Below are positions 1 through 8,070 of a stretch of DNA of 64,000 nt, piece after piece. Every line of letters begins with the position of its first letter. The first letter of the stretch is position 1. Source of the stretch: Neobacillus mesonae (GTDB lineage Bacteria; Bacillota; Bacilli; Bacillales; Cytobacillaceae); assembly GCF_023715155.1 (NCBI RefSeq), contig NZ_JAMBNQ010000016.1, forward strand, positions 1-64,000. The letters are read 5' to 3'. Below the pieces are notes generated by a model, which saw nothing but the letters and a program-made list of their open reading frames with translations, had not been told where the DNA came from and made no database searches. Position numbers and translations under genes: made by a program.

Positions 1-90
1 CATTATTGGAGTCCTCCTTGGTTAACTAAGTTAGGGGTCATCTCGCCACGATTTGACACCCCGTATCATACCAAGAGGGCTCCTTTTTGT
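1..90 (-). promoter_or_regulatory. Structured 5' leader and RBS of a gene leaving the window
   Basis: Read on the minus strand, AAGGAGG is followed nine bases later by an ATG at positions 3-1, so a gene starts here and continues outside the window. The ribosome binding site lies in one arm of a long hairpin: GGAGTCCTCCTTGGT (9-23) pairs with ACCAAGAGGGCTCC (70-83), with an inner stem GGGGTCA/TGACaCCCC. Hiding the RBS in a leader hairpin is known for transposase genes, where it blocks translation of read-through transcripts. An insertion sequence just outside the window is therefore a reasonable inference, but no transposase sequence is visible. Confidence 0.5.
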
Positions 91-932
91 TCAAGTCCCC
101 GAAAATCCTTCTAACAGGAATGCTCCTTTTTCTAAATAACTTTTTAGGTGTAATATTACCCATGGTGCGGTGGCTCTACCATTTGATAACATTAAATCAT
201 TTTCTGAACAGTAAGTCAATACTTTATATTGCGAATTTTCATAATAAACTGTTAACTAATAGCATCTTATTTTGATGTAAAACTTGGAATAATAACTTTT
301 ATTTTATGTAAACATGTACGACAGCATTAGGGAGATATTTTTTAACCCGACAATTTTTCATCTCCTTACACTATTCGTCTTCTCCATTTTAATATGCTAA
401 TATTATAATTTATTGTTGTGAACTTAGAATTATCTCTAAATTACAATTTCATCGCCCTCAGATATAGTAATATAACCAGGTAATACTATCTTTCCATCGA
501 TGCTCCACCAAAAGAACCATGTTATTATTGAATATGGTGAATCAGTACGTTCAATTGATAAATCCCCTGATAATAAAATTCTGAACGCTGCTAAAAAGGG
601 CTAATATGGCGGGAAGAAACATGGCGCCCGGATGTGCCGGGTCCGGCGGGAGGATATTATTCAATATGCCGTGGAATGTATGAGGGACGAAAAATTAAAC
701 CTCTTCAACTTTGAAATTGCGGATGACGAATGTGAAATTGAAACATTACACAACATGCCTGACATTGATAAAAAAAACAGCTGCAAACCTTCAATTTTGC
801 TTAAAAAAGTTGAGATTCTATGAAATCGTTTCACAGAGTCTATATCAAAGGGTGGAAAAAAGAATTATTTTAAAGCCTGAATTATAGGGAGAACTCTAAA
901 GGGTAAATCGAACAGAAAACAATATGAAGAAA
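91..932. other. Gene-poor stretch, possible decayed coding remnant
   Basis: I see no convincing intact gene. From about 500 to 823 on the plus strand there are open segments in shifting frames (632-823 codes for a 63-residue acidic peptide without a clear RBS). They look like the debris of a coding region interrupted by stops. The family is not recognised. The rest is AT-rich with no feature I can support. Confidence 0.3.
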
Positions 933-979
933 AAATGGTCAGCCACCTGCATATTAATCATTGGTGTTGCTGACCATTT
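933..979 (+). terminator. Rho-independent terminator-like hairpin
   Basis: AAATGGTCAGC (933-943) pairs perfectly with GCTGACCATTT (969-979), followed by TATTTTATAC. It would end any plus-strand transcript coming from the decayed region to the left. No intact gene is visible directly upstream. Confidence 0.5.
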
Positions 980-1189
980 ATTTTATACTATAAGAATTAC
1001 CTACACACTCCGAACGCTCATCAATACTGTTATCAACACTCTTCCAAACAAGATGTGAAGACACTACTGCTAGTTGAACCGATATACATATCCGGTCTTC
1101 TCCTTACAGCCTAAGCCCTCCAAATTACATAATATTGAAATGTGCTCTTGGAATATATTCTAACTAGAAAAGTTTTATATTGCCCTTTC

Positions 1190-2350
1190 TTAAAGGCTCT
1201 TCGACTCCTCCAGTTTAAACCCTTCCACAACCACATCTTCATCAACTTCCAGCAATAAACACCGTTTTCCTTCATAGGTGATGTATTTTACATTTTTTAA
1301 ATCTTTCGGATTGATGGTGACTTCTGCCACTTTGGTACTGATTTTTACATTTTTAGGTATTAAACTGCTTGCTTTGAATTCGTGTTTTTCGTCTGCTACG
1401 ACACTTTTGAAGGCATGCTCCACTTTACCGGGATTGACATCTTCGACACCGCTTACCGTTAAGATCCGTTCGATATCATGGTGATCCAGTGTCGGGGTTT
1501 CACTCTCTTCTTTTTCATTATTCTCCTGGACCACCCGGTCAATTTCCTCGTAAACATTTGAAATTACCTTAGAGTCCACTTGGTCCCCGATGACTTCTTT
1601 CAAAATAAAATCAAAGCAGTCCTTATCATCCTGGGCAGTCATGATGTCTTCACAATCCAGTACCTTCTCAATAAATGTAAAATCCGGTTGATTCACTTTC
1701 CCAGCACAGTAAAGAATATGGTTTACATCTGCAGCATTGTCATTAAATGCAGGGAACAAGAAACCGGACATCGGAGAATCTAGATTAATAATTGGATCGA
1801 CGATGTTATAGGACTTAAATTCTTTTTCAATATAATCAAACAACAGGGCTTTCTTTGGAAGATCCGTTTTATTGAGGCTGCATAGTGTAAACTGATTGGA
1901 ATAAACCTCATCATCCCCGCCTTCTTCAGATTCAAGATTCCGCTTCTTGGTCGGTTTTCGGTATTCTCCGCGAATGAAGGTCACCACAGTGTCAAATTCA
2001 TATGTAGCATAGGCGAATATTTTCCCGACAATGTCCAGCATATTATCCTGCCAATCAGCCGACTCGGCCTGGAGTCCGTTAAAAAGAATCATTTGCGTAC
2101 TGTACTCTACATCACGCATGAATTTTAATTCAAATAGTTTCGCATCGAGATGGCCTGTCAAAACCTTTTTAAAGTTGGTCAAAAACAATTCCTGTGTTTC
2201 CTGATCTAACAATTGAAAAGGCCTGCAGACTTGGTGGTAAATCTCGCCTGATTCCTTCTTTACATAAACATTGAAGATTTCTTTAATATTCATACGATAA
2301 TTGTCTAGTTTGAATTCTTTTCGAATATTTGCGATGTCTTTTTTGTTCAT
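1190..2350 (-). CDS. DUF4317 family protein
   Basis: The protein has 386 residues and I recognise it as DUF4317, an uncharacterised family of soluble cytoplasmic proteins common in Firmicutes. It has no membrane segment or signal peptide. The N-terminus is charged (MNKKDIANIRKEFKLDNYRM), the middle holds several Cys residues and an aromatic-rich core, and the C-terminus is acidic. The start is supported by GGGAG about ten bases upstream of ATG. It stands alone, divergent from the DJ-1 family gene. No function can be given beyond the family name. Confidence 0.85.
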   Translation of the reverse strand: MNKKDIANIRKEFKLDNYRMNIKEIFNVYVKKESGEIYHQVCRPFQLLDQETQELFLTNFKKVLTGHLDAKLFELKFMRDVEYSTQMILFNGLQAESADWQDNMLDIVGKIFAYATYEFDTVVTFIRGEYRKPTKKRNLESEEGGDDEVYSNQFTLCSLNKTDLPKKALLFDYIEKEFKSYNIVDPIINLDSPMSGFLFPAFNDNAADVNHILYCAGKVNQPDFTFIEKVLDCEDIMTAQDDKDCFDFILKEVIGDQVDSKVISNVYEEIDRVVQENNEKEESETPTLDHHDIERILTVSGVEDVNPGKVEHAFKSVVADEKHEFKASSLIPKNVKISTKVAEVTINPKDLKNVKYITYEGKRCLLLEVDEDVVVEGFKLEESKSL

Positions 2351-2429
2351 TCATTTCAACTCCCGTTCCATATTATACCACATTGTATTCATTTTCTTTT
2401 AAACTAACTTTTTGGATAACTAGAACAAA

Positions 2430-2477
2430 AATATCCTAATGGATATTATTTAAATAGGGGTACAAATTATATTTGTA
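2430..2477 (+). promoter_or_regulatory. Two perfect palindromes upstream of the DJ-1 family gene
   Basis: AATATCC-taat-GGATATT lies at 2430-2447 and TACAAAT-tat-ATTTGTA at 2461-2477, only about 25 bases before the GTG start at 2502. Both arms are perfect in each case. They sit where a promoter and operator would be expected between the divergent DUF4317 and DJ-1 genes. The regulator is unknown. Confidence 0.4.
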
Positions 2478-2501
2478 TTATCTATCATAGGAGGTTGGAA
2501 T

Positions 2502-3161
2502 GTGTCGAAAAGAGTTCTAATGGTGGTAACTAACCATACGAAGATTACGGATGATCATAAAACAGGCCTTTGGCTGGAGGAATTTGCTGTCCCTTATTTG
2601 GTGTTTAAAGAAAAAGGCTATGATGTTAAGGTGACAAGCATTAGCGGAGGCGAAGTGGCGCTGGATCCGAAAAGCATTGACGAAAAACCTGATTGGAAGG
2701 ATGCTGAAGCAGAGCTGAAAAATACGGTAAAGCTAAGTAAAGAAGACGCACAAGGCTTTGATGTTATTTTCCTCCCTGGCGGCCATGGAACAATGTTTGA
2801 TTTTCCCGATAGTGAAACGCTTCAATATGTTTTGCAGCAATTTGCCGAGGAAAATAAAGTGATTTCAGCTGTTTGTCACGGTCCTGCAGGGTTCGTCAAT
2901 GCAACTTATAAAGATGGTACTCCAATTGTGAAAGGAAAAAGCATGACAGCCTTTACAGATGAAGAAGAAAGAGAAATGCAGCTTGACCAGTATATGCCTT
3001 TCTTATTAGAAACCAAGTTGCGCGAAAACGGCGCCAATTTTATTACTGCTGAAAAATGGACAGATCATTCGCTCAGAGATGGGAATTTAGTTACGGGGCA
3101 AAATCCACAATCGAGTAAAAGTACGGCAGAAAAAGTTGTTGAGGCTTTGGAAGCTTCTTAA
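2502..3161 (+). CDS. DJ-1/PfpI family (Hsp31-like) type 1 glutamine amidotransferase domain protein
   Basis: This 219-residue protein belongs to the class I glutamine amidotransferase-like DJ-1/PfpI superfamily, in the branch with Hsp31/YhbO-type chaperone or glyoxalase-like activity. The nucleophile elbow AVCHGPAG at residues 123-130 gives Cys125 followed by His126, and the conserved acidic pair LEEFA near residues 25-29 fits the third catalytic residue. The glycine-rich strand FLPGGHGTMFD lies at 90-100. Its likely role is protection against carbonyl or thiol stress. The GTG start follows AGGAGG with ideal spacing. A terminator follows the gene. Confidence 0.9.
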   Translation: MSKRVLMVVTNHTKITDDHKTGLWLEEFAVPYLVFKEKGYDVKVTSISGGEVALDPKSIDEKPDWKDAEAELKNTVKLSKEDAQGFDVIFLPGGHGTMFDFPDSETLQYVLQQFAEENKVISAVCHGPAGFVNATYKDGTPIVKGKSMTAFTDEEEREMQLDQYMPFLLETKLRENGANFITAEKWTDHSLRDGNLVTGQNPQSSKSTAEKVVEALEAS

Positions 3162-3186
3162 AAATGACAGTAAAGGAAATGCGGTG

Positions 3187-3223
3187 ATGGTTCATCCTGT
3201 CTATGGGAATGGACCATTTTTTT
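3187..3223 (+). terminator. Terminator of the DJ-1 family gene
   Basis: ATGGTtCATCC pairs with GGAATGgACCAT (one wobble and a small bulge) and is followed by a run of seven T. It lies 26 bases after the DJ-1 stop codon and just past the end of the truncated lrgB on the opposite strand. Confidence 0.7.
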
Positions 3224-3231
3224 ATATCATT

Positions 3232-3390
3232 TTATCTCTTCATTTGAATTTGTTTTAAGATTAAGATGATAAATACCGAAGTGGTAAAAAGAGGACCACA
3301 CCATGTATAGGAAAACCTTTTATGCAGCTTTACGCTAATGAAATACACCAAAATCGTTACAAAAATCCACAACAAAATGTCAACTAACAT
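3232..3390 (-). pseudogene. Truncated LrgB/CidB family gene (first 52 codons only)
   Basis: Directly after the LrgA-type gene, an ATG overlaps its stop (TAATG) and opens a 52-codon frame starting MLVDILLWIFVTILVYFISV. Its pattern, a transmembrane segment then KLHKRFSYTW and a second hydrophobic stretch, matches the N-terminus of LrgB/CidB proteins, which are normally about 225-230 residues. The frame ends at 3232 and the remaining three quarters of the gene are absent; the convergent DJ-1 terminator follows at once. The LrgAB pair is therefore broken by a deletion. Confidence 0.7.
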
Positions 3391-3743
3391 TATTTGATTT
3401 CCCTACTTTTTCGAAAAATCACTGAAATCATACCAGTAAAGATTAGAACGAAAACCGTACTGAAGACGATAGTCACCATTAAATACCATCCTCCATGCAA
3501 CAGCACTTTCCAATACTGCATAATTCCAACAATGATAGGGATAAAAAATAAGAACGTATGACGATTAATCAATTGACTTGATCGTTGTAGAGAATTAGGG
3601 TGAAGAATTCCTGTCATAAATAGCAATAGCAAAATTCCCATGCCGATAAGTGCGGGAGGAATGGAAAAAGGGAGCAAATAGCTTATGTGTACACTGAGTT
3701 CATAAAGTAACCAAAGGAAAAAGAACTCTAACAATGTTCTCAT
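3390..3743 (-). CDS. CidA/LrgA family holin-like membrane protein
   Basis: The protein has 117 residues with four predicted membrane helices and the family pattern of CidA/LrgA (PF03788): an aromatic N-terminal helix, then PFSIPPALIGMGILLLLFMTG, then a short loop with RHTFLFFIPIIVGIMQYW. These proteins are holin-like and were linked to murein hydrolase control and to pyruvate or by-product transport in Gram-positive bacteria. The RBS AAAAAGGGGG precedes the ATG. Its usual partner LrgB follows but is truncated to 52 codons, so the protein may now act alone or be non-functional. Confidence 0.8.
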   Translation of the reverse strand: MRTLLEFFFLWLLYELSVHISYLLPFSIPPALIGMGILLLLFMTGILHPNSLQRSSQLINRHTFLFFIPIIVGIMQYWKVLLHGGWYLMVTIVFSTVFVLIFTGMISVIFRKSREIK

Positions 3744-3845
3744 TAGGTTTGAATTCCCCCTTTTTCACAATGTTTTTGTTAGTAATACGATACAATAGCA
3801 TACCGATCACTTCTACTGATGTGTAAGATTATTTAACATAAAAAA

Positions 3846-3878
3846 AGCTGTAGAAGGAATGATCTGCCTTCTACAGCT
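3846..3878 (-). terminator. Terminator of the DUF429 gene
   Basis: A perfect 12-base stem, AGCTGTAGAAGG with CCTTCTACAGCT, has a nine-base loop and is followed on the minus strand by TTTTTTT. It lies 60 bases downstream of the DUF429 stop. Confidence 0.85.
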
Positions 3879-3939
3879 AAATACGTAACATTATCTAACA
3901 TATATGTACCTTTATCTATAATTTAATTCTTAATAATCC

Positions 3940-4599
3940 TTAACAACAATAATCATAAGGATGAAGAGGAGGATTGGCGGGATACAGCCACATTGGTTTA
4001 TACTCATGATCCTGCCAATGCCATGCACCTAATGCTGCTGCACAGGCATCGATGGAATGACTTTCGTTTTGTATGATTACAGGAAGGTTTATCAATTTCT
4101 GCTCTTTGAACCATTTTCGTATGAATACTCGGGCAGAAAAATCTTGCTTATAAGACAGAACATACTCCAAATCCTCCCGAGCAAGTCTGGAACCAATAAT
4201 AGCACCCGGATGTACTTCCACAATGTAAATTGGATTTCGGCATGGAAGTCTTTCAACCTCCCTGGTAAGTTTAATCCCCCTGAGTGTGAGATAGACCATC
4301 CGATTCAATGTCGGCGGCATGATGGATCCCGGTTTCATCCCTAGTGATACGATAAACTTCCTAAGCTCTTTATCCCCTGATCTATCTCCCCCGCCATCCT
4401 GATACGATAATGGGGCATCCATTCCAATTACCACCTCATCCAGCTGACTTTGACTGCAAATTTCATTTAATATTTCCATGTCTCCAATATCACTCATTAG
4501 TTTGATAAATTTTAATTCACCGCTACACCGTTCAAATACAGTTAATACCGTGTCCTTATGATTACTAGGGCCTGAAAGATCAATTCCGATCACTCTCAT
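3940..4599 (-). CDS. DUF429 family protein
   Basis: The protein has 219 residues from the ATG at 4599, which has a better spaced GTGAG site than the upstream TTG. The N-terminus MRVIGIDLSGPSNHKDT and the internal segments VVIGMDAPLS and IVEVHPGAI are typical of DUF429 (PF04250), a family with a predicted RNase H-like fold. The conserved Asp residues in GIDLSGP and GMDAPLS fit that fold. No biochemical role is known to me. It forms its own transcription unit, closed by a perfect terminator. Confidence 0.8.
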   Translation of the reverse strand: MRVIGIDLSGPSNHKDTVLTVFERCSGELKFIKLMSDIGDMEILNEICSQSQLDEVVIGMDAPLSYQDGGGDRSGDKELRKFIVSLGMKPGSIMPPTLNRMVYLTLRGIKLTREVERLPCRNPIYIVEVHPGAIIGSRLAREDLEYVLSYKQDFSARVFIRKWFKEQKLINLPVIIQNESHSIDACAAALGAWHWQDHEYKPMWLYPANPPLHPYDYCC

Positions 4600-4688
4600 T
4601 TTTACCAACTCACTTTTATATGTTAATGAATGTATGTTTAGCTTAACTCAGAACCTCGGAGGCTTTCCATCATTTTGGGGAAAATATT

Positions 4689-4720
4689 CTTACTTTGACT
4701 GTAACGAGAAGAAGGTGAAC
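4689..4720 (+). repeat. Copy of the antiporter's upstream region (32 bases)
   Basis: The 32 bases here match 17513-17544 at all but one position. The second copy contains the ribosome binding site of the cation/proton antiporter gene, while here only a 12-codon frame follows. Weaker similarity continues about 20 bases upstream in both copies. Confidence 0.6.
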
Positions 4721-4757
4721 GTTCGTACTAATACATTTCATTTCAAAAAATAAAAGC

Positions 4758-4790
4758 AAGCGGAGAAAAAACTGCGTTCTTTCCCCACTT
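4758..4790 (-). terminator. Imperfect terminator after the amine-catabolic operon
   Basis: AAGTGGGGAAAG pairs imperfectly with CTTTTTTCTCCGCTT on the minus strand, then TTTTATTTTTTG follows. It lies 60 bases after the DUF1904 stop, where the long minus-strand operon would end. Its AAGCGGAGAAA core also resembles the repeat units at 22.8 kb and 42.5 kb, so it may be a repeat copy used as a terminator. Confidence 0.5.
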
Positions 4791-4850
4791 ACTTTTTTAC
4801 TTTTTCTACTATAGCTGCAAATGAAAATTGGGAATATAAAAAGGTTTCAT

Positions 4851-5186
4851 TCAATCCTCTGCAAAACTCTTCCCATTAAAATAATAATCAGACTCTCTAA
4901 AGGTACTGAAAGCCAGTTCCACCTCCGGAATCTCAAGTAACTGGACATGTTTCGTGACAGTTTTAGCAAATTGGTCTTGTACTTCTTGACCTCTTTCAAA
5001 CCATTTTACCTCAATAAATGGGTAACCTGGCACTTCACCCCCATCAAAAACAAAAGTAGAATTGACAACTTCCAATGTAAAGTTATCTGTACCGCATGCA
5101 CATACATCAGCCAGTTCCTGGACCAATGGTTGACTTATCGTTTTAACTTGCTCAACTGAAATTCCCCGTATAAATAAATGAGGCAC
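4851..5186 (-). CDS. DUF1904 family protein (tautomerase-like)
   Basis: The protein has 111 residues starting at GTG with AAGGAGG seven bases upstream. The sequence MPHLFIRGISVEQVKTISQ with later FIEVKWFERG matches DUF1904, a small family with a fold like the tautomerase/MIF group, although no catalytic proline is exposed as residue 1. It is the last gene of the minus-strand block, 17 bases after the flavoprotein beta subunit, so it is probably co-transcribed. It might act on the imine or keto product of the dehydrogenase, but that is inference from position only. Confidence 0.7.
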   Translation of the reverse strand: MPHLFIRGISVEQVKTISQPLVQELADVCACGTDNFTLEVVNSTFVFDGGEVPGYPFIEVKWFERGQEVQDQFAKTVTKHVQLLEIPEVELAFSTFRESDYYFNGKSFAED

Positions 5187-5202
5187 CTATATCCCTCCTT
5201 CA

Positions 5203-6291
5203 TTATTTTGTTTCCATGTTATTAAACCTGGTAATAGAATACCGATCAATTGGTATAGACGTATCTCCATCTAAAATTAACTCCGTCATGAGCGTGCCGA
5301 TTAGGGGAGAAAGTGTGACACCGCTATGTGTTGCGGCAACAAAAAGATTTTCAACTCCGGGAATTCTCCCTAGAATTGGAAAACCATCCTCCGGCATCGC
5401 ACGAATTCCCGAAAAAGCACGAACTACCTTTGCTTTTCGTAACGAAGGGACATAATGGACTGCCAAATTTGCTGTTTCTTGCATCACTTCAAGTGTTGTT
5501 GCTCGATTAAATCCTTCCTTTTCCATAGAATATCCTATTAACACTTCACCATTAAAAGCTTGTCTGAGACCGCTAATAGTGTAATTTAAGAATGGTTTAA
5601 GGGGCTCAGTTACGAGGATTTGCCCTCTTAATTGGTTGATTGGAATTGTAATATCCACCATTTTTCCTAATTCCCTGGACCAGGTACCTCCTGCAAGGAC
5701 TAAATTTTTACACTGAAACGTTCCCTTCTGCGACACGACCATAAATTTACCCGGCAGCTTTTGAATTTCGGTTACCTTATTATAGGTTGAATACTGGACA
5801 CCATTTTTCTTCGCAGCTCTCATGTATCGATCGACTAATCGAAATGGATTCACATTGCCATCGATAGAACTATATGTCGCCCCAGCTACTTCTGGATTAA
5901 GAGAGGGCTCTTTTTCTAATGCCTCTTCGCGTGTTAACACCTTAATTTTTATCCCGATTGATTCATAAGTCTTTGCAAGCAGTAATGCTTTTTCTCGGTC
6001 TGCCTCATTAAAGAATGGTGACAGGCCTCCTGTTCGCTTATACTCCACATCGCCAATTTTCTTTGATAAATATGGATAAAGTTCCGCACTATACATACTG
6101 AATTCAGCATACCAGGAAGGTGTCTTGTTATGAACCCATACCCATGCTTGGGTTGATCCGGATGTGCCTGATAATGGAAACTTTTTATCGAGTACAAGGA
6201 TTCCCCCTTTATTTCGCTCAGACAAATGATAGGCGATACTGCTTCCTACCACACCGCCTCCGATAATAATCGTTTCATAGCTTGTTTCCAT
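5203..6291 (-). CDS. DadA-type FAD-dependent oxidoreductase, beta subunit of HcnABC/opine-oxidase-like complex
   Basis: The protein has 362 residues. The N-terminal dinucleotide-binding motif TIIIGGGVVGSSIAYHL and the C-terminal segment GVTLSPLIGTLMTELI identify a DAO-family flavoprotein like the DadA/SoxB group. These oxidise the C-N bond of secondary or primary amino acids. Together with the neighbouring NAD(P)-type flavoprotein, [2Fe-2S] protein and BFD-like protein it forms the set seen in hydrogen cyanide synthase, opine oxidase and D-hydroxyproline dehydrogenase. The ATG follows the preceding stop directly (TAAATG), implying translational coupling. The precise substrate cannot be read from the sequence. 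Confidence 0.85.
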   Translation of the reverse strand: METSYETIIIGGGVVGSSIAYHLSERNKGGILVLDKKFPLSGTSGSTQAWVWVHNKTPSWYAEFSMYSAELYPYLSKKIGDVEYKRTGGLSPFFNEADREKALLLAKTYESIGIKIKVLTREEALEKEPSLNPEVAGATYSSIDGNVNPFRLVDRYMRAAKKNGVQYSTYNKVTEIQKLPGKFMVVSQKGTFQCKNLVLAGGTWSRELGKMVDITIPINQLRGQILVTEPLKPFLNYTISGLRQAFNGEVLIGYSMEKEGFNRATTLEVMQETANLAVHYVPSLRKAKVVRAFSGIRAMPEDGFPILGRIPGVENLFVAATHSGVTLSPLIGTLMTELILDGDTSIPIDRYSITRFNNMETK

Positions 6292-6621
6292 TTATCTCAC
6301 CTTCCCGTCCTCTAATTCCACCTCATCCAAAACAGATTTCACAGAGGAGAAAGTAGTGCTATTGGTTGCTAATGTATCTAGTTTAATCGGACTTATTGGC
6401 ATCCTCATTCGAGGCAGCGGAATCTCATGAAAGGGTGTGCCTGTTTTTTCATTAATAGCAGCTGCAACCAGGCAATTGCATATTTTCGACTGGCAGGGCC
6501 CCATGCCGCAGCGCGTTAATCTTTTGATATCATCAAAAGTTCTCGCCCCATTCGAAATGACTTTTTCGATTTCTTCTAAACTTATTTCTTCACATCGACA
6601 AATGATCGTGCTTTTATCCAT
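6292..6621 (-). CDS. BFD-like [2Fe-2S] protein, split-off domain of the dehydrogenase
   Basis: The protein has 109 residues from the ATG at 6621, six bases after AGAAGGTGA. The motif CRCEEISLEEI followed by TRCGMGPCQSKIC gives the four-cysteine pattern of the bacterioferritin-associated ferredoxin-like [2Fe-2S] domain. In many HcnB or opine oxidase subunits this domain is fused to the C-terminus of the pyridine-nucleotide flavoprotein; here it is a separate gene placed directly after that subunit. It probably relays electrons between the two flavin subunits. Confidence 0.85.
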   Translation of the reverse strand: MDKSTIICRCEEISLEEIEKVISNGARTFDDIKRLTRCGMGPCQSKICNCLVAAAINEKTGTPFHEIPLPRMRMPISPIKLDTLATNSTTFSSVKSVLDEVELEDGKVR

Positions 6622-6653
6622 TTCCTTCACCTTCTGTCTATCATCTATTTGAC

Positions 6654-7742
6654 TTAAGAGATAAATTGATCCTTTAAAACAGGATGTGTAAAGTTATCTA
6701 CATGGCGGTTTCTAGCATGCCAGATGTCAAGATTATACTTTGTTTCGACAATCTCCAGCTCTTTCCAAAGTCCTTTTTTTTCCACAGCAGCCGTTTCCTT
6801 ACTGACAGCACCCAAGGCTTCACACACATTCATGCCGGCAAGCCTTCCTGTTAAGACTAAAGCCCCCTGAGTACTTACCCCGGCAGCATTCCCTGCTAAA
6901 AATACATCCTTACAATCTGTTTGAAAATCTTTATTGTATTGCGGGACCCATCCCCCTAATTCTTTTTGAAAACCAAATGAAGTACCTAATTGGTAAAAGA
7001 TATCTAGAATAGGAGATCTTCCTCCATCTATACATACCAAATCTGCTTTTTCAGTAAAAACACGGTCTTCTTGCTTAATAACAATTTCCTCTACCGCACC
7101 CATTCCTCTTGCTTCAACTATAGAGGAGTCAACATAGATAGGAATGCCTATTTTATTAACCTGCTTTACTTTTTCTGTGTTCCTTGAAAGGACGCCGGTA
7201 CTTTTTTCGACTATCCCCTTTACTTGTACGCCGACTTCAGATAGCTGGAGCGCAACATCCATCGCAAAATCACTAGAACCAACAATTACAGCATCATTAC
7301 CAGGTTTTACAAAATCCCGATTAATTAAGGTTTGAGCCGCTCCAATGGTCAACACCCCAGGAAGCGTCCATTTTGGAAAGGCAACTGCATTCTCAGCAGC
7401 CCCTGTTGCTACAATCATTTTCTTCGTTTTAACCGGAAACACATCCACCTCATCGGTAATCCCAATCGTACCGTCTTGGTAAAATCCAATAACACGGTGA
7501 CCAAGCAAATAACGAATATCGTATTCTTCTATTTGTTTGATTAAATGGGCAGCCAACTCAAACCCGCGCATTGGCGATAGATCGGAGGGTAAAGAAGAAA
7601 GATTCTGTGTCTGTTGAATTAGCTGGCCTCCCAAAGATAATGATTCATCAATTACTGTAACGTCTAACCCTCTGGAAGCTGTTTCAAATGCTGCGGCCAA
7701 ACCCGCCGGCCCAGCTCCAATAATCAGAACATCAGTCTCCAC
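6654..7742 (-). CDS. NAD(P)/FAD-binding oxidoreductase, alpha subunit of HcnABC-like dehydrogenase
   Basis: The protein has 362 residues from the GTG at 7742, chosen because GGGGTGA lies six bases upstream; a GTG nine bases earlier has no spacing. It carries an N-terminal FAD motif DVLIIGAGPAGLAAAFE and a second Rossmann motif AVIVGSSDFAMDVALQL, in which the usual GxGxxG is changed. The C-terminal AGNAAGVSTQGALVLTGRLAG is typical of the family. It lacks the C-terminal BFD domain of HcnB proteins, which is encoded by the next gene. It overlaps the [2Fe-2S] gene upstream by 11 bases. Confidence 0.85.
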   Translation of the reverse strand: METDVLIIGAGPAGLAAAFETASRGLDVTVIDESLSLGGQLIQQTQNLSSLPSDLSPMRGFELAAHLIKQIEEYDIRYLLGHRVIGFYQDGTIGITDEVDVFPVKTKKMIVATGAAENAVAFPKWTLPGVLTIGAAQTLINRDFVKPGNDAVIVGSSDFAMDVALQLSEVGVQVKGIVEKSTGVLSRNTEKVKQVNKIGIPIYVDSSIVEARGMGAVEEIVIKQEDRVFTEKADLVCIDGGRSPILDIFYQLGTSFGFQKELGGWVPQYNKDFQTDCKDVFLAGNAAGVSTQGALVLTGRLAGMNVCEALGAVSKETAAVEKKGLWKELEIVETKYNLDIWHARNRHVDNFTHPVLKDQFIS

Positions 7743-8055
7743 AGCTTTCACCCCTTACTTCCGGATCCTCATCATTTGGATAGATTTTCATCCCATCTTC
7801 TACCCTAGTCATACAGGTACGAACATGATTTTCACCATTTACCGTCGCATAGCAGCTGCAGCATCTCCCTCGTGTGCAAAATAAACCTCTTGGCTGGACA
7901 AGGTTTCTGCTCGAACCTAATCGTTTAATATCATTTGCCATTAATGCGGCTGCAACAGTCTGCTGTTCATAGGCTGTATACGGCTGATCATTAAAATAGA
8001 TGGTTACTGGGTTTTGAAGTTTTTTCCCTAACACAGGATGATGTTTAATATGCAT
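7732..8055 (-). CDS. (2Fe-2S)-binding protein, gamma subunit of HcnABC-like dehydrogenase
   Basis: The protein has 107 residues. It is a small Fer2_4-type domain like HcnA: the segment FCTRGRCCSCYATVNG with a later RTC gives the C-x4-C-x2-C and distal Cys ligands of a plant-type [2Fe-2S] cluster, with one additional cysteine inside the loop. The segment VTIYFNDQPYTAYEQQTVAAAL forms the expected beta-grasp start. It is translated first among the enzyme subunits and follows the second permease by 15 bases. Confidence 0.85.
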   Translation of the reverse strand: MHIKHHPVLGKKLQNPVTIYFNDQPYTAYEQQTVAAALMANDIKRLGSSRNLVQPRGLFCTRGRCCSCYATVNGENHVRTCMTRVEDGMKIYPNDEDPEVRGESCGD

Positions 8056-8070
8056 AAAAACACCTTCTTA

